The notes below the pieces were generated by a model. The model was not told where the DNA came from and searched no databases. It was given only the letters and a program-made list of their open reading frames with translations. Below, one piece after another: positions 1-5,571 of a stretch of 6,967 bases of DNA; within the stretch, counting starts at the first letter, position 1, and each line of letters starts with the position of its first letter. Origin of the DNA: Heteroscillospira sp050252415 (GTDB lineage: Bacteria > Bacillota > Clostridia > Oscillospirales > Oscillospiraceae); NCBI GenBank assembly GCA_050252415.1, contig JBFWKZ010000122.1:1-6967 (forward strand), written 5' to 3'. Position numbers and translations under genes: made by a program.

Positions 1-233
1 TTGACAATATCCCGTTCTACTTTGCCGACCCACATTCTCCTTGGCAGCGAGGCACGAACGAAAACACAAACGGTCTCATTCGGGAGTACTTACCGAAAGG
101 CTTCGATATGGCGTGCGTTTCAGACAAGGACATTGCCGGCTTCATTACCACGTTAAATCTGCGCCCACGCAAATGCCTGGAGCGGCATTCTCCTCTTGAA
201 GTCTTCTGTGATATGCTGTTGCACTTGACTTGA
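1..233 (+). CDS. IS30-family transposase, C-terminal fragment (cut by window edge)
   Basis: The reading frame is open from base 3 to the TGA at 231-233, giving about 76 residues; the start lies outside the window. The fragment contains FADPHSPWQRGTNENTNGLI followed by REYLPKGFD, which is the conserved third block of the IS30-family DDE catalytic domain. The Glu in GTNEN is the expected last catalytic acidic residue. It is followed by LRPRKCLERHSPLEVF, matching the family's usual RPRKxL...TPxEVF tail, and the protein ends soon after, as is normal. IS30 transposases are about 300-400 aa, so only the last fifth is visible. No frameshift or internal stop is seen in this part, but whether the whole gene is intact cannot be judged. 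It runs toward the CoA-transferase gene, so the two are convergent. Confidence 0.9.
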   Translation, partial: DNIPFYFADPHSPWQRGTNENTNGLIREYLPKGFDMACVSDKDIAGFITTLNLRPRKCLERHSPLEVFCDMLLHLT

Positions 234-240
234 CAATTCA
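1..240 (+). mobile_element. Right end of an IS30-family insertion sequence
   Basis: The transposase stop codon sits within a few bases of the probable element end, as usual in this family. The stretch around 218-240 (TGTTGCACTTGACTTGACAAT and the next few bases) is the likely right terminal inverted repeat, which in many IS30 relatives overlaps the end of the transposase gene. The exact border is inferred, because the left end and any target duplication are outside the window. No second copy of this repeat was seen in the window. Confidence 0.6.
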
Positions 241-298
241 TCGAAAGGCTTCTTTGACAAGCTGAGCTCTGCTATGACCGCCGGTTTTTAAAACTGAT

Positions 299-1819
299 CT
301 AGGCCTTATCATCCAGACACACCTTCAAGTCAAAGGGGACCTTATCCAGGATATCCTTTTGCAGGTCAATGCCATCGTACACCTCGGTCAGCACCAGACC
401 GTCATGCGCAAGCCTGAAGACGCAGCGCTCCGTGACATAGAGGACCTCCTGGTCGATTAAATGGGCGTTTTTCGCGGAGAAACTGATGGCGTGTACCGCC
501 TCGACAAGCTTATTGACTCTGCCCTCCTGTACAATCCTGATTTTACCATAGCGGTTTTCGATTTGCAGACCGCCGGCCGTGAAGGTGGTACAAAACACAA
601 CTTTTTTGGCATTCTGAGAAATGTTGGCAAAGCCTCCGATGCCGGAGAGCTTTTGCGGATTGTAATGACTGTTGACATGGCCGTTTTTATCAAACTCAAG
701 TGCACCGAGGAAGCAGATATCCAGGCCGCCGCCGTCATAAAAATCAAACATCTGCGCGGCATTAATAATGCAGTGGGCGCCTACGGCAGAGCCGAACGCC
801 TTTCCGGAGGCCGGCATTCCTCCGATTGCGCCGTCTTCAACGGTCAGGGTTATGCTGCTGAGAAGATTTTTTTTGGCCGCCTCGACCGCAACGCCCTCCG
901 GTACGCCTATCCCGATATTGACAAACATCCCGGGCTTCAGTTCCTGTACGGCGCGCTTTGTGATGATCGCCCGTGCCTCATCCGTCTTTTCCGCGCCATG
1001 GGCCAGAACAAACTCGGTGATCTCATCCGAGGACATAAACCGCTCGCCGGCATAGGACGGTTCAAATTGATCGATGCCAAGAATCGGTTTCTGCTCCGGG
1101 CAAAGGACAATGTAATCGACTAAAGCGCCGGGGACGATGCATTCCCACGGGCGGCGTTTCTGCGTGAAATGCTCGACCTGGACGATAACTTTTCCGCCTG
1201 TCCTCTTTGTTGCCTGCGCAAGCGACATGGCGTCGAGGGTACAGCTCTCTTTTTCCATAGTAATATTGCCAAACCGGTCACAGCTCGTACCTTTTATCAG
1301 GGCAATATCAAATGTCGGTGTCTTATATTTCAGGTAACGCTCGCCGTCGATGACGATATCGCTGACCCAGTCCTCCTGAGCCCTGGCATTCAGCTTGCTT
1401 CCGCCGAACCTGGGATCAACAAACAGATTGACACCGCTTTTCGTGATGTAGTGCGGCTTTCCGCCCGCGGCCTCCCGCACCATATGGGACATTGCGCCGA
1501 AAAGGAGGTTATAGCCCTCGATCTCGTTGTTCAGCACCATCTTGGCCGTTCCCGGCATGGTGGCATAGTGGCTGAGAATAACGGATTTTACGCCGCCGCT
1601 TGTGATGATTCGCTCACATGGGGAATTTTCCTCCCAATTGCCAAACCCGGTCTCACAAAACATCGTGAGATTGTTTGGTTCGCCGGTCTCTTCAAAGCGT
1701 CCGGCAAGTGCCTCAAGGAGCTCAAACGGATTTATCAGTGTCAAAAACGTGTTGACACCGATGAAATCGCCGCTCTTAATACACGAAACAGCCTCTCGGG
1801 CAGATACAAATTCCGGCAT
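299..1819 (-). CDS. Acyl-CoA:acetate/3-ketoacid CoA-transferase (family I, alpha and beta domains fused)
   Basis: This 506-residue cytoplasmic enzyme should move CoA between an acyl-CoA and a free carboxylic acid through a glutamyl-CoA thioester. The N-terminal half (about 1-270) is the alpha-like domain. The C-terminal half (about 285-500) is the beta-like domain, with the CoA-binding glycine motif NIGIGVPEGVA (301-311) and the catalytic Glu in TVEDGAIGG (Glu328). The later block GGFANISQNAKKVVFC followed by TTFTAGG is also typical. Length and fused architecture match propionate CoA-transferase (Pct) and YdiF-like enzymes of about 510-530 aa. I place the start at 1819 (MPEFVSARE) because GGAGGA lies 7 nt upstream; an in-frame ATG at 1834 would overlap that ribosome binding site. 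It follows the KOR/VOR operon on the same strand, so an acyl-CoA from that enzyme is a plausible substrate, but the sequence cannot tell propionate, butyrate, branched-chain or acetoacetate use apart. Confidence 0.93.
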   Translation of the reverse strand: MPEFVSAREAVSCIKSGDFIGVNTFLTLINPFELLEALAGRFEETGEPNNLTMFCETGFGNWEENSPCERIITSGGVKSVILSHYATMPGTAKMVLNNEIEGYNLLFGAMSHMVREAAGGKPHYITKSGVNLFVDPRFGGSKLNARAQEDWVSDIVIDGERYLKYKTPTFDIALIKGTSCDRFGNITMEKESCTLDAMSLAQATKRTGGKVIVQVEHFTQKRRPWECIVPGALVDYIVLCPEQKPILGIDQFEPSYAGERFMSSDEITEFVLAHGAEKTDEARAIITKRAVQELKPGMFVNIGIGVPEGVAVEAAKKNLLSSITLTVEDGAIGGMPASGKAFGSAVGAHCIINAAQMFDFYDGGGLDICFLGALEFDKNGHVNSHYNPQKLSGIGGFANISQNAKKVVFCTTFTAGGLQIENRYGKIRIVQEGRVNKLVEAVHAISFSAKNAHLIDQEVLYVTERCVFRLAHDGLVLTEVYDGIDLQKDILDKVPFDLKVCLDDKA

Positions 1820-1826
1820 GCACACT

Positions 1827-1832
1827 TCCTCC
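1827..1832 (-). promoter_or_regulatory. Ribosome binding site fixing the CoA-transferase start
   Basis: The minus strand reads GGAGGA, then 7 nt, then ATG at 1819. The site lies inside the first codons of the longer possible reading (ATG at 1834), which has no comparable site before it. This argues for the shorter protein. Confidence 0.8.
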
Positions 1833-1837
1833 ATTAT

Positions 1838-1864
1838 TAAAAAGGGGTGAGCAAACGCTCGCCC
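1838..1864 (-). terminator. Terminator-like hairpin just upstream of the CoA-transferase gene (second repeat copy)
   Basis: Arms 1845-1852 and 1857-1864 with a 4-nt loop form an 8-bp stem. In a minus-strand RNA one internal pair is an A-C mismatch; in a plus-strand RNA it would be a G-U pair. In the minus direction the hairpin is followed by CUUUUUAA and then directly by the CoA-transferase ribosome binding site. It is 26/28 identical to the terminator at 2053-2080 in the same orientation. It may be a weakened terminator, a leader attenuator, or only a copy of a dispersed intergenic repeat. Confidence 0.5.
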
Positions 1865-1906
1865 TTCCAGCTTTTCAAAAAGTTATACGACTATAAGAAG
1901 CCTCGC

Positions 1907-2008
1907 TTAAGTTTCGCCGTACACCGCGAAAATAAATTCATATCTGTCATTTCCGGGGGCGTGTACATCGGAAATGACACTTCTCAGAAAGCGGTAAGCG
2001 TCCTGCAT
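1907..2008 (-). CDS. Possible small protein of 33 residues, function unknown
   Basis: An ATG at 2008 opens a 33-codon frame ending in TAA at 1907-1909. Upstream of the ATG is AAAGGA with a 5-nt spacer, a weak but usable ribosome binding site. The peptide starts MQDAYRFLRSVISDV and ends YEFIFAVYGET. It has mixed charge and hydrophobic residues, no membrane segment, no cysteine and no motif I recognise. The same frame stays open upstream to an ATG at 2086, giving 59 codons, but that version runs through the terminator at 2055-2080 and is less likely. A long dyad (1945-1979) lies inside the frame, so the conserved element here might be an RNA or a binding site instead. The position between two terminator-like hairpins would suit a small independent gene, but no clear promoter was found. 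Confidence 0.25.
   Translation of the reverse strand: MQDAYRFLRSVISDVHAPGNDRYEFIFAVYGET
1945..1979. repeat. 11-bp perfect inverted repeat with 13-nt spacer
   Basis: TGTCATTTCCG at 1945-1955 is matched by its exact reverse complement at 1969-1979. The spacer 1956-1968 contains the palindrome TGTACA (1962-1967). Neither side is followed by a T-run, so it is not an ordinary intrinsic terminator. As RNA it would fold as a stable hairpin in either direction; as DNA it could be a site for a dimeric regulator. It overlaps the possible 33-codon ORF. Confidence 0.7.
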
Positions 2009-2054
2009 GGCTATCCTTTGTCCGGAAAGCCTAAAATGTTTTTTCGACAGTCTT

Positions 2055-2080
2055 AAAAAAGGGCGAGCAAACGCTCGCCC
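2055..2080 (-). terminator. Intrinsic terminator closing the KOR/VOR operon
   Basis: GGGCGAGC (2061-2068) and GCTCGCCC (2073-2080) pair perfectly over 8 GC-rich base pairs with a 4-nt loop. On the minus strand the stem is followed by six U residues (2055-2060 on the template). It begins 12 nt after the stop codon of the gamma-subunit gene, the expected place for the end of the operon. Confidence 0.88.
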
Positions 2081-2092
2081 CTTCATAAGACG

Positions 2093-2629
2093 TTATTTTA
2101 CCGCTTCCGCGCCGGCAAGCAACGCTTTTTTATTGATCTCAACGAGATTTGCCTTTTTCTTGCCGAGCTTCAGCGAAATTGCCTCCAGGACAGTGTCAAG
2201 AGAGACACTTTTTGTCAGCTCCAGAAGCGCTCCGAGGATGATAACGTTTGCGACTTTCATGTTCCCAAGCTGTTCCGCAATTTCATTCGCGGGGACATAA
2301 TAGACGTTGATGTCATCACGTTTTGCCTTAACATTAATCAGGCTGCTGTTGATAATAAGGTCGCCGCCGGGACGAACAAAGCTCTCGAATTTATCCAGCG
2401 ACGGGCGGTTCATGGCAATCACACAGCTGGCCTTCGTAATAACGGGAGACGCAATTTCCTTGTCGGAAACGCATACGGAACAGTTGGCCGTACCGCCGCG
2501 CATCTCGGGGCCATAAGATGGGAGCCAGGAGACGTATTTACCTTCCATCATCCCCGCCTGGGCAAGGAACTGGCCGATAAGCAGCATACCTTGGCCGCCG
2601 AAACCTGCAAACAGATTTTGCTCTAGCAT
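2093..2629 (-). CDS. korC: 2-oxoacid:ferredoxin oxidoreductase, gamma subunit
   Basis: This 178-residue protein is the gamma domain of a 2-oxoacid:acceptor oxidoreductase, the part that helps bind CoA in the assembled enzyme. The N-terminus LFAGFGGQGMLLIGQFLAQA carries the GFGGQG glycine motif. SYGPEMRGGTANC, ending near residue 53, is the second family signature. The length is normal for a free-standing gamma subunit. I chose the ATG at 2629 because AAGGAGG lies 9 nt upstream; a longer frame from 2653 would overlap the beta gene by 23 nt with no such site. The beta stop codon TGA and this ATG are separated by one base, which suggests translational coupling. It is the last gene before the operon's terminator. 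The symbol follows korDABC naming by subunit; vor or oor naming is equally possible because the substrate is not proven. Confidence 0.93.
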   Translation of the reverse strand: MLEQNLFAGFGGQGMLLIGQFLAQAGMMEGKYVSWLPSYGPEMRGGTANCSVCVSDKEIASPVITKASCVIAMNRPSLDKFESFVRPGGDLIINSSLINVKAKRDDINVYYVPANEIAEQLGNMKVANVIILGALLELTKSVSLDTVLEAISLKLGKKKANLVEINKKALLAGAEAVK

Positions 2630-2630
2630 C

Positions 2631-3368
2631 TCACTTAACCTCCTTAAAGACACCCAGGGGGTAGTAGGGAATCATATTTTCTTCAAGCCATTTCATTGCC
2701 TCGACCGGAGAGAGACCCCAGTTTGTGGGACAAGTGGAAAGGACCTCGATCATCGCAAAACCCTTGCCCTCCAGCTGGCACTCAAAGGCCTTACGGATGG
2801 CTTTCTTAGCCTTGATGATGTTGCCGGTTGTATTGAGGGCCACGCGCTCAATATAAGCGGAACCCTCTATTGTGGCAAGCATCTCAGACACACGGATCGG
2901 CGCACCGCACCAATCCTTATCGCGGCCATATGGCGACGTGGTGGTTTTCTGGCCCACCAGCGTGGTGGGCGCCATCTGGCCGCCGGTCATGCCATAAATG
3001 GCGTTGTTGACGAAGATGGTTGTAATCTTCTCGCCGCGGTGGGCGGCATGGACGATTTCAGCGGTACCGATAGAGGCGAGGTCGCCGTCGCCCTGATAGG
3101 TAAAGACGCATGAGTCTGGACGGGCGCGTTTAATGCCGGTTGCGACGGCGGGAGCACGGCCATGAGCCGCCTCAAACATATCACAGTTAAAATAGTTATA
3201 GGCAAAAACCGCGCAGCCGACGGGGGCGACGCCAACGGTCTTTTCCTGAATACCCAATTCATCGATAACCTCTGCGACCAGACGGTGGATGACGCCGTGA
3301 GTACAGCCCGGGCAGTAGTGGAATTCCGCGTCGGTGAGTAGCTTTGTCTTTTCAAATACAACTGCCAT
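2631..3368 (-). CDS. korB: 2-oxoacid:ferredoxin oxidoreductase, beta subunit (thiamine diphosphate-binding)
   Basis: This 245-residue subunit binds thiamine diphosphate and, with the alpha subunit, forms the site where the 2-oxoacid is decarboxylated. Near the N-terminus is YCPGCTHG (18-25), with cysteines at 19 and 22. VAPVGCAVF (47-55) and AAHGRAPAVATGIKRARPD (67-85) are typical of the family. The cofactor motif starts at GDGD (93-96) and ends at NN (121-122), followed by IYGMTGGQMAPTT. The C-terminal block STCPTNWGLSPVEAMKW (211-227) is common in KOR and VOR beta subunits. Length is normal. Its ribosome binding site GGGAGGA overlaps the end of the alpha gene, with only 4 nt between that gene's TAA and this ATG. 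The free-standing domain order matches four-subunit enzymes rather than the single-chain pyruvate:ferredoxin oxidoreductase. Confidence 0.95.
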   Translation of the reverse strand: MAVVFEKTKLLTDAEFHYCPGCTHGVIHRLVAEVIDELGIQEKTVGVAPVGCAVFAYNYFNCDMFEAAHGRAPAVATGIKRARPDSCVFTYQGDGDLASIGTAEIVHAAHRGEKITTIFVNNAIYGMTGGQMAPTTLVGQKTTTSPYGRDKDWCGAPIRVSEMLATIEGSAYIERVALNTTGNIIKAKKAIRKAFECQLEGKGFAMIEVLSTCPTNWGLSPVEAMKWLEENMIPYYPLGVFKEVK

Positions 3369-3372
3369 TGTC

Positions 3373-4446
3373 TTATTCCTCCCTCATACGCATGATCGTC
3401 GCTTTGATCTCCTCCACGGTGGGCATGAGGCTACCGGGATGACCAAGAAATTCAACAGGCTTCTTGCCGCCGACCGCAAGGCGGACGTCCTCGACCATCT
3501 GGCCGGCGCTGAGCTCAACGGTGAGACAGGCCTTGACGCCGTCGGCCATAACCGCATTGCAGACAGCGGTCTTTGGGAAGGGCCACAGCGTAATGGGGCG
3601 GAGTAGGCCGACATGAATTCCCTCTTCCTCCAGTTCTTCAATGGCAGCCTGGCAGATACGCGCTACCGTACCGTAAGCGCAGATGACAAACTCGGCGTTT
3701 TTGAGATTAAACTCCTCGTAAAGCACCTCGTTCTTTTCGATCTCGGCGTAACGTGCCTGAAGCCGCTCGTTCAGATCGGTAAGCTCCTGAACGGAGATGT
3801 ACAGAGAATTGACCACCGCGCGCGGCTTGGCGTCTCCCGGCTTCCAGCCGGTCGAGGCCCAGGGTTTCTTTGCGGTATCGACTTTGTATTCCCTCATCTC
3901 CGGCAGCTCAACAGGCTCCATCATCTGCCCTATGATGCCGTCGGCAATGAGCATTGCCGGGGTTCTGTATTTGTCCGCGACATCAAAGGCCCTGCCCATA
4001 AGGTCAATCGCCTCCTGGACGGAATCCGGTGCATAGACAACAAGATGATAGTCGCCGTGCCCGCCGCCCTTGGTGGCCTGGAAATAATCGCCCTGGCTGG
4101 CCTGAATGCCGCCCAGTCCCGGGCCACCGCGCATGACATTGATGACAACGCAGGGCAGCTCGGCAGCGGCTATGTAGGAAATGCCCTCCTGCTTCAGGCT
4201 GACTCCTGGGCTGGAGGAGCTGGTCATAACCCGAACGCCGGTTCCGGCGGCGCCGTAAACCATGTTAATCGCGGCGACCTCGCTCTCAGCCTGCAGATAG
4301 CAGCCGCCGATCTCGGGCATACGAGCGGACATATATTCGGGAACCTCGGTCTGAGGTGTGATGGGGTAGCCGAAGAAGAAGCGACAGCCGGCTCTTATCG
4401 CGGCCTCGGCAATCGCCTCGTTACCCTTCATTAGCGTTTTAGCCAT
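3373..4446 (-). CDS. vorB: 2-oxoacid:ferredoxin oxidoreductase, alpha subunit, VorB-like (2-oxoisovalerate type)
   Basis: This 357-residue subunit pairs with the beta subunit to oxidise a 2-oxoacid with CoA, releasing CO2 and acyl-CoA and reducing ferredoxin. The pyrimidine-binding domain begins with FFGYPITPQTEVPEY (24-38); AESEVAAINMVYGAAG follows with Glu55, expected to contact the thiazolium cofactor. SSSSPGVSLKQEGISYIAAA (76-95) and RGGPGLGGIQASQGDYFQAT (106-125) are highly characteristic. The C-terminal domain II holds LRPITLWPFP (282-291). From memory of the family, this combination is closest to proteins named VorB (3-methyl-2-oxobutanoate dehydrogenase); KorA (2-oxoglutarate) is the main alternative and cannot be excluded. 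The start is well supported by AGGAGG 9 nt upstream, which overlaps the ferredoxin gene's stop TAG. The 13-nt gap to that gene and the 4-nt gap to beta place it firmly in the operon. Confidence 0.94.
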   Translation of the reverse strand: MAKTLMKGNEAIAEAAIRAGCRFFFGYPITPQTEVPEYMSARMPEIGGCYLQAESEVAAINMVYGAAGTGVRVMTSSSSPGVSLKQEGISYIAAAELPCVVINVMRGGPGLGGIQASQGDYFQATKGGGHGDYHLVVYAPDSVQEAIDLMGRAFDVADKYRTPAMLIADGIIGQMMEPVELPEMREYKVDTAKKPWASTGWKPGDAKPRAVVNSLYISVQELTDLNERLQARYAEIEKNEVLYEEFNLKNAEFVICAYGTVARICQAAIEELEEEGIHVGLLRPITLWPFPKTAVCNAVMADGVKACLTVELSAGQMVEDVRLAVGGKKPVEFLGHPGSLMPTVEEIKATIMRMREE

Positions 4447-4459
4447 TTCAAGTTGCCTC

Positions 4460-4669
4460 CTATTCTTTTTCGATGCGTATCACGACATCAGGGCAGGTGC
4501 GCGCGCAGGAAGCGCAGGCAATACACTTTTCAACGTCGGTGATAACTGCGGGATGGTATCCCTTGGCGTTGAGCTTATGCTTACTAAGCTCGATCAAATT
4601 TTTGGGACAGGCACGGGCGCAGAGGCCACAGCCCTTGCACAGCTCCTCATTGATAGTAATTTTGACCAT
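4460..4669 (-). CDS. korD: 2[4Fe-4S] ferredoxin, delta subunit of the 2-oxoacid oxidoreductase
   Basis: This 69-residue protein carries two CxxCxxCxxxCP motifs, CKGCGLCARACP (Cys 11, 14, 17, 21) and CIACASCARTCP (Cys 49, 52, 55, 59). That is the pattern for two 4Fe-4S clusters that pass electrons from the thiamine site to soluble ferredoxin. Length and position directly before the alpha gene match the delta subunit of KorDABC/OorDABC-type enzymes. An in-frame ATG also exists at 4687, but GAGG lies 7 nt before the ATG at 4669 and that start gives the usual MVKITINEE beginning, so I use the shorter form. The gene lies 54 nt after the ATPase gene, the loosest spacing in the operon. A perfect TATAAT lies at 4686-4691 on this strand, but no matching -35 box is seen. 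Confidence 0.93.
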   Translation of the reverse strand: MVKITINEELCKGCGLCARACPKNLIELSKHKLNAKGYHPAVITDVEKCIACASCARTCPDVVIRIEKE

Positions 4670-4698
4670 TATCCTACCTCTTTTCATTATATCTTCGA

Positions 4699-4748
4699 GG
4701 GGGATTCCCCCAGAAAGCTTCTGTTATCTGCCTCTTTTTATAAAAGAG
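4699..4748 (-). other. Two adjacent short hairpins between the ATPase and ferredoxin genes
   Basis: The first dyad is CTCTTTT (4732-4738) with AAAAGAG (4742-4748), a 7-bp stem in the last codons of the ATPase gene. The second is GGGGG (4699-4703) with CCCCC (4707-4711), a 5-bp GC stem in the spacer. Neither is followed by a U-run on the minus strand, so they are not intrinsic terminators. They could mark RNA processing or stability control, but this is inference; short dyads also arise by chance. Confidence 0.35.
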
Positions 4749-5434
4749 TCCCAATCTCTGTGCGTGTATAGATCGATCACGAGAGGCGTTCCGATAAACT
4801 GTCTGTCGTGTCCCTCAGCAAGGAATCGGTCAAGCATATGCCGCTTCCCACTGGTATACAATACCGGAATGGCGGTTTTTTCAGAGACTTGCTTTAAGAC
4901 CGCATAACCGTCGCGCAAATCCTCTTCCGTGGTTTCGGTCGAGAGATTGGTATTATTAATAAATCCTGTTACCTGAAGGCGCGAATTGCGCTCCATATCA
5001 TGAAGGATGGAAATGATTTTTTCCGGTGTGCCGGACATCGGGCGGCGAACATTGACCACATTGAGCACAGAAAGCTGCCCCGGCTGCAGCTGCGAAAAGT
5101 CCTCGTGATACCGCCCGAGAGCAGTTGCTCCGGCGGGGTCGCCGCCGGCATCAAAGACGACCGTATCCCAATCGCCATGAAATGCGGATACGACCTCGGC
5201 GGGAAGAGAAAGCGTCTCGACATTCATACAGGCATAGTTTGGTGAAATAAGCCGAATCTCAGCGGCTTCGATCAGCGCTTTACGGTCGGAAAGGCGAAAA
5301 TAGGTGTTGACCATATCCAGATCAATAAGTAATGTTTTTCCATTTTTTGATGCTTCTAAGGCAATATTCAGCGCGAGTTCTGTCTTCCCGCTGCCAAAAT
5401 TTCCCATCAGCACATAAATTTTCTTCAATATCAT
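4724..5434 (-). CDS. P-loop ATPase of the MinD/CobB-like (SIMIBI) type, first gene of the KOR/VOR operon
   Basis: This 236-residue protein is predicted to be a soluble nucleotide-binding ATPase of unknown role. The Walker A motif GNFGSGKT (11-18) is canonical and lacks the extra lysine of true MinD/ParA proteins. LLIDLDMVNTYFR (35-47) gives the paired aspartates typical of the SIMIBI group, VVFDAGGDP (92-100) is a Walker B-like strand, and GFINNTNL (157-164) sits where a base-contacting motif is expected. No membrane segment or Fe-S cysteine pair is seen. I chose the ATG at 5434, preceded by AAAGG with a short 4-nt spacer. A TTG at 5428 (giving a start like MKKIYVLMGNFG, common in relatives) and a TTG at 5458 are alternatives. 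I recall close relatives beside 2-oxoacid oxidoreductase genes in other Clostridia, which suggests assembly, cofactor or regulatory work for that enzyme; none is demonstrated. Confidence 0.82.
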   Translation of the reverse strand: MILKKIYVLMGNFGSGKTELALNIALEASKNGKTLLIDLDMVNTYFRLSDRKALIEAAEIRLISPNYACMNVETLSLPAEVVSAFHGDWDTVVFDAGGDPAGATALGRYHEDFSQLQPGQLSVLNVVNVRRPMSGTPEKIISILHDMERNSRLQVTGFINNTNLSTETTEEDLRDGYAVLKQVSEKTAIPVLYTSGKRHMLDRFLAEGHDRQFIGTPLVIDLYTHRDWDSFIKRGR

Positions 5435-5484
5435 CCCGCCTTTGGGCAAGTTCCTCAAACCAGGTCATACCACTTTTATAGGTT

Positions 5485-5513
5485 ATTGTAACACCGTGGC
5501 ATCATCAAGTCAA
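5485..5513 (-). promoter_or_regulatory. Sigma-A type promoter for the ATPase-KOR/VOR operon
   Basis: On the minus strand TTGACT (5508-5513) and TACAAT (5485-5490) are separated by exactly 17 nt. Each matches consensus at five of six positions. Transcription would start near 5478, leaving a leader of about 44 nt before the ATG at 5434. The rest of the gap 5435-5571 shows no strong terminator for the upstream gene, only a 4-bp hairpin around 5528-5541, so some read-through from pdp is possible. Confidence 0.8.
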
Positions 5514-5571
5514 CGCAAAATATTGCATCGGTTTTTACCGGTACATAGATTTTCAAAAATATTGATTGGCC

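Noticed and set aside
461..1123. 220-codon plus-strand open frame opposite the CoA-transferase gene
   Set aside because: It is antisense to a gene with full family motifs, has no family signature of its own, and is the kind of open frame produced by GC-rich third codon positions.
1847..2056. 69-codon plus-strand open frame across the gap
   Set aside because: It runs through both hairpin repeats and the dyad, has no ribosome binding site that I can see, and its composition reads as translated repeat sequence.
1845..2080. CRISPR array
   Set aside because: Only two repeat copies 216 bp apart, no regular spacers and no cas genes in the window.
1907..2086. Longer 59-codon version of the small minus-strand ORF, starting at 2086
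   Set aside because: Its first codons are the terminator stem and U-run of the operon; the shorter start at 2008 has a better upstream site.
3613..4434. 273-codon plus-strand open frame opposite the alpha-subunit gene
   Set aside because: It has no recognisable domain and lies wholly antisense to the well-supported alpha subunit; long antisense frames are common opposite such genes.
4679..4691. Internal promoter before the ferredoxin gene (perfect TATAAT at 4686-4691)
   Set aside because: No -35 box at 16-18 nt, no extended -10, and the start would fall almost on the ribosome binding site at 4673-4680.
4724..5434. True MinD/ParA partition or cell-division ATPase
   Set aside because: The Walker A motif lacks the signature lysine of that group, there is no C-terminal amphipathic membrane-targeting helix evident, and no partner gene such as minC, minE or parB is nearby.
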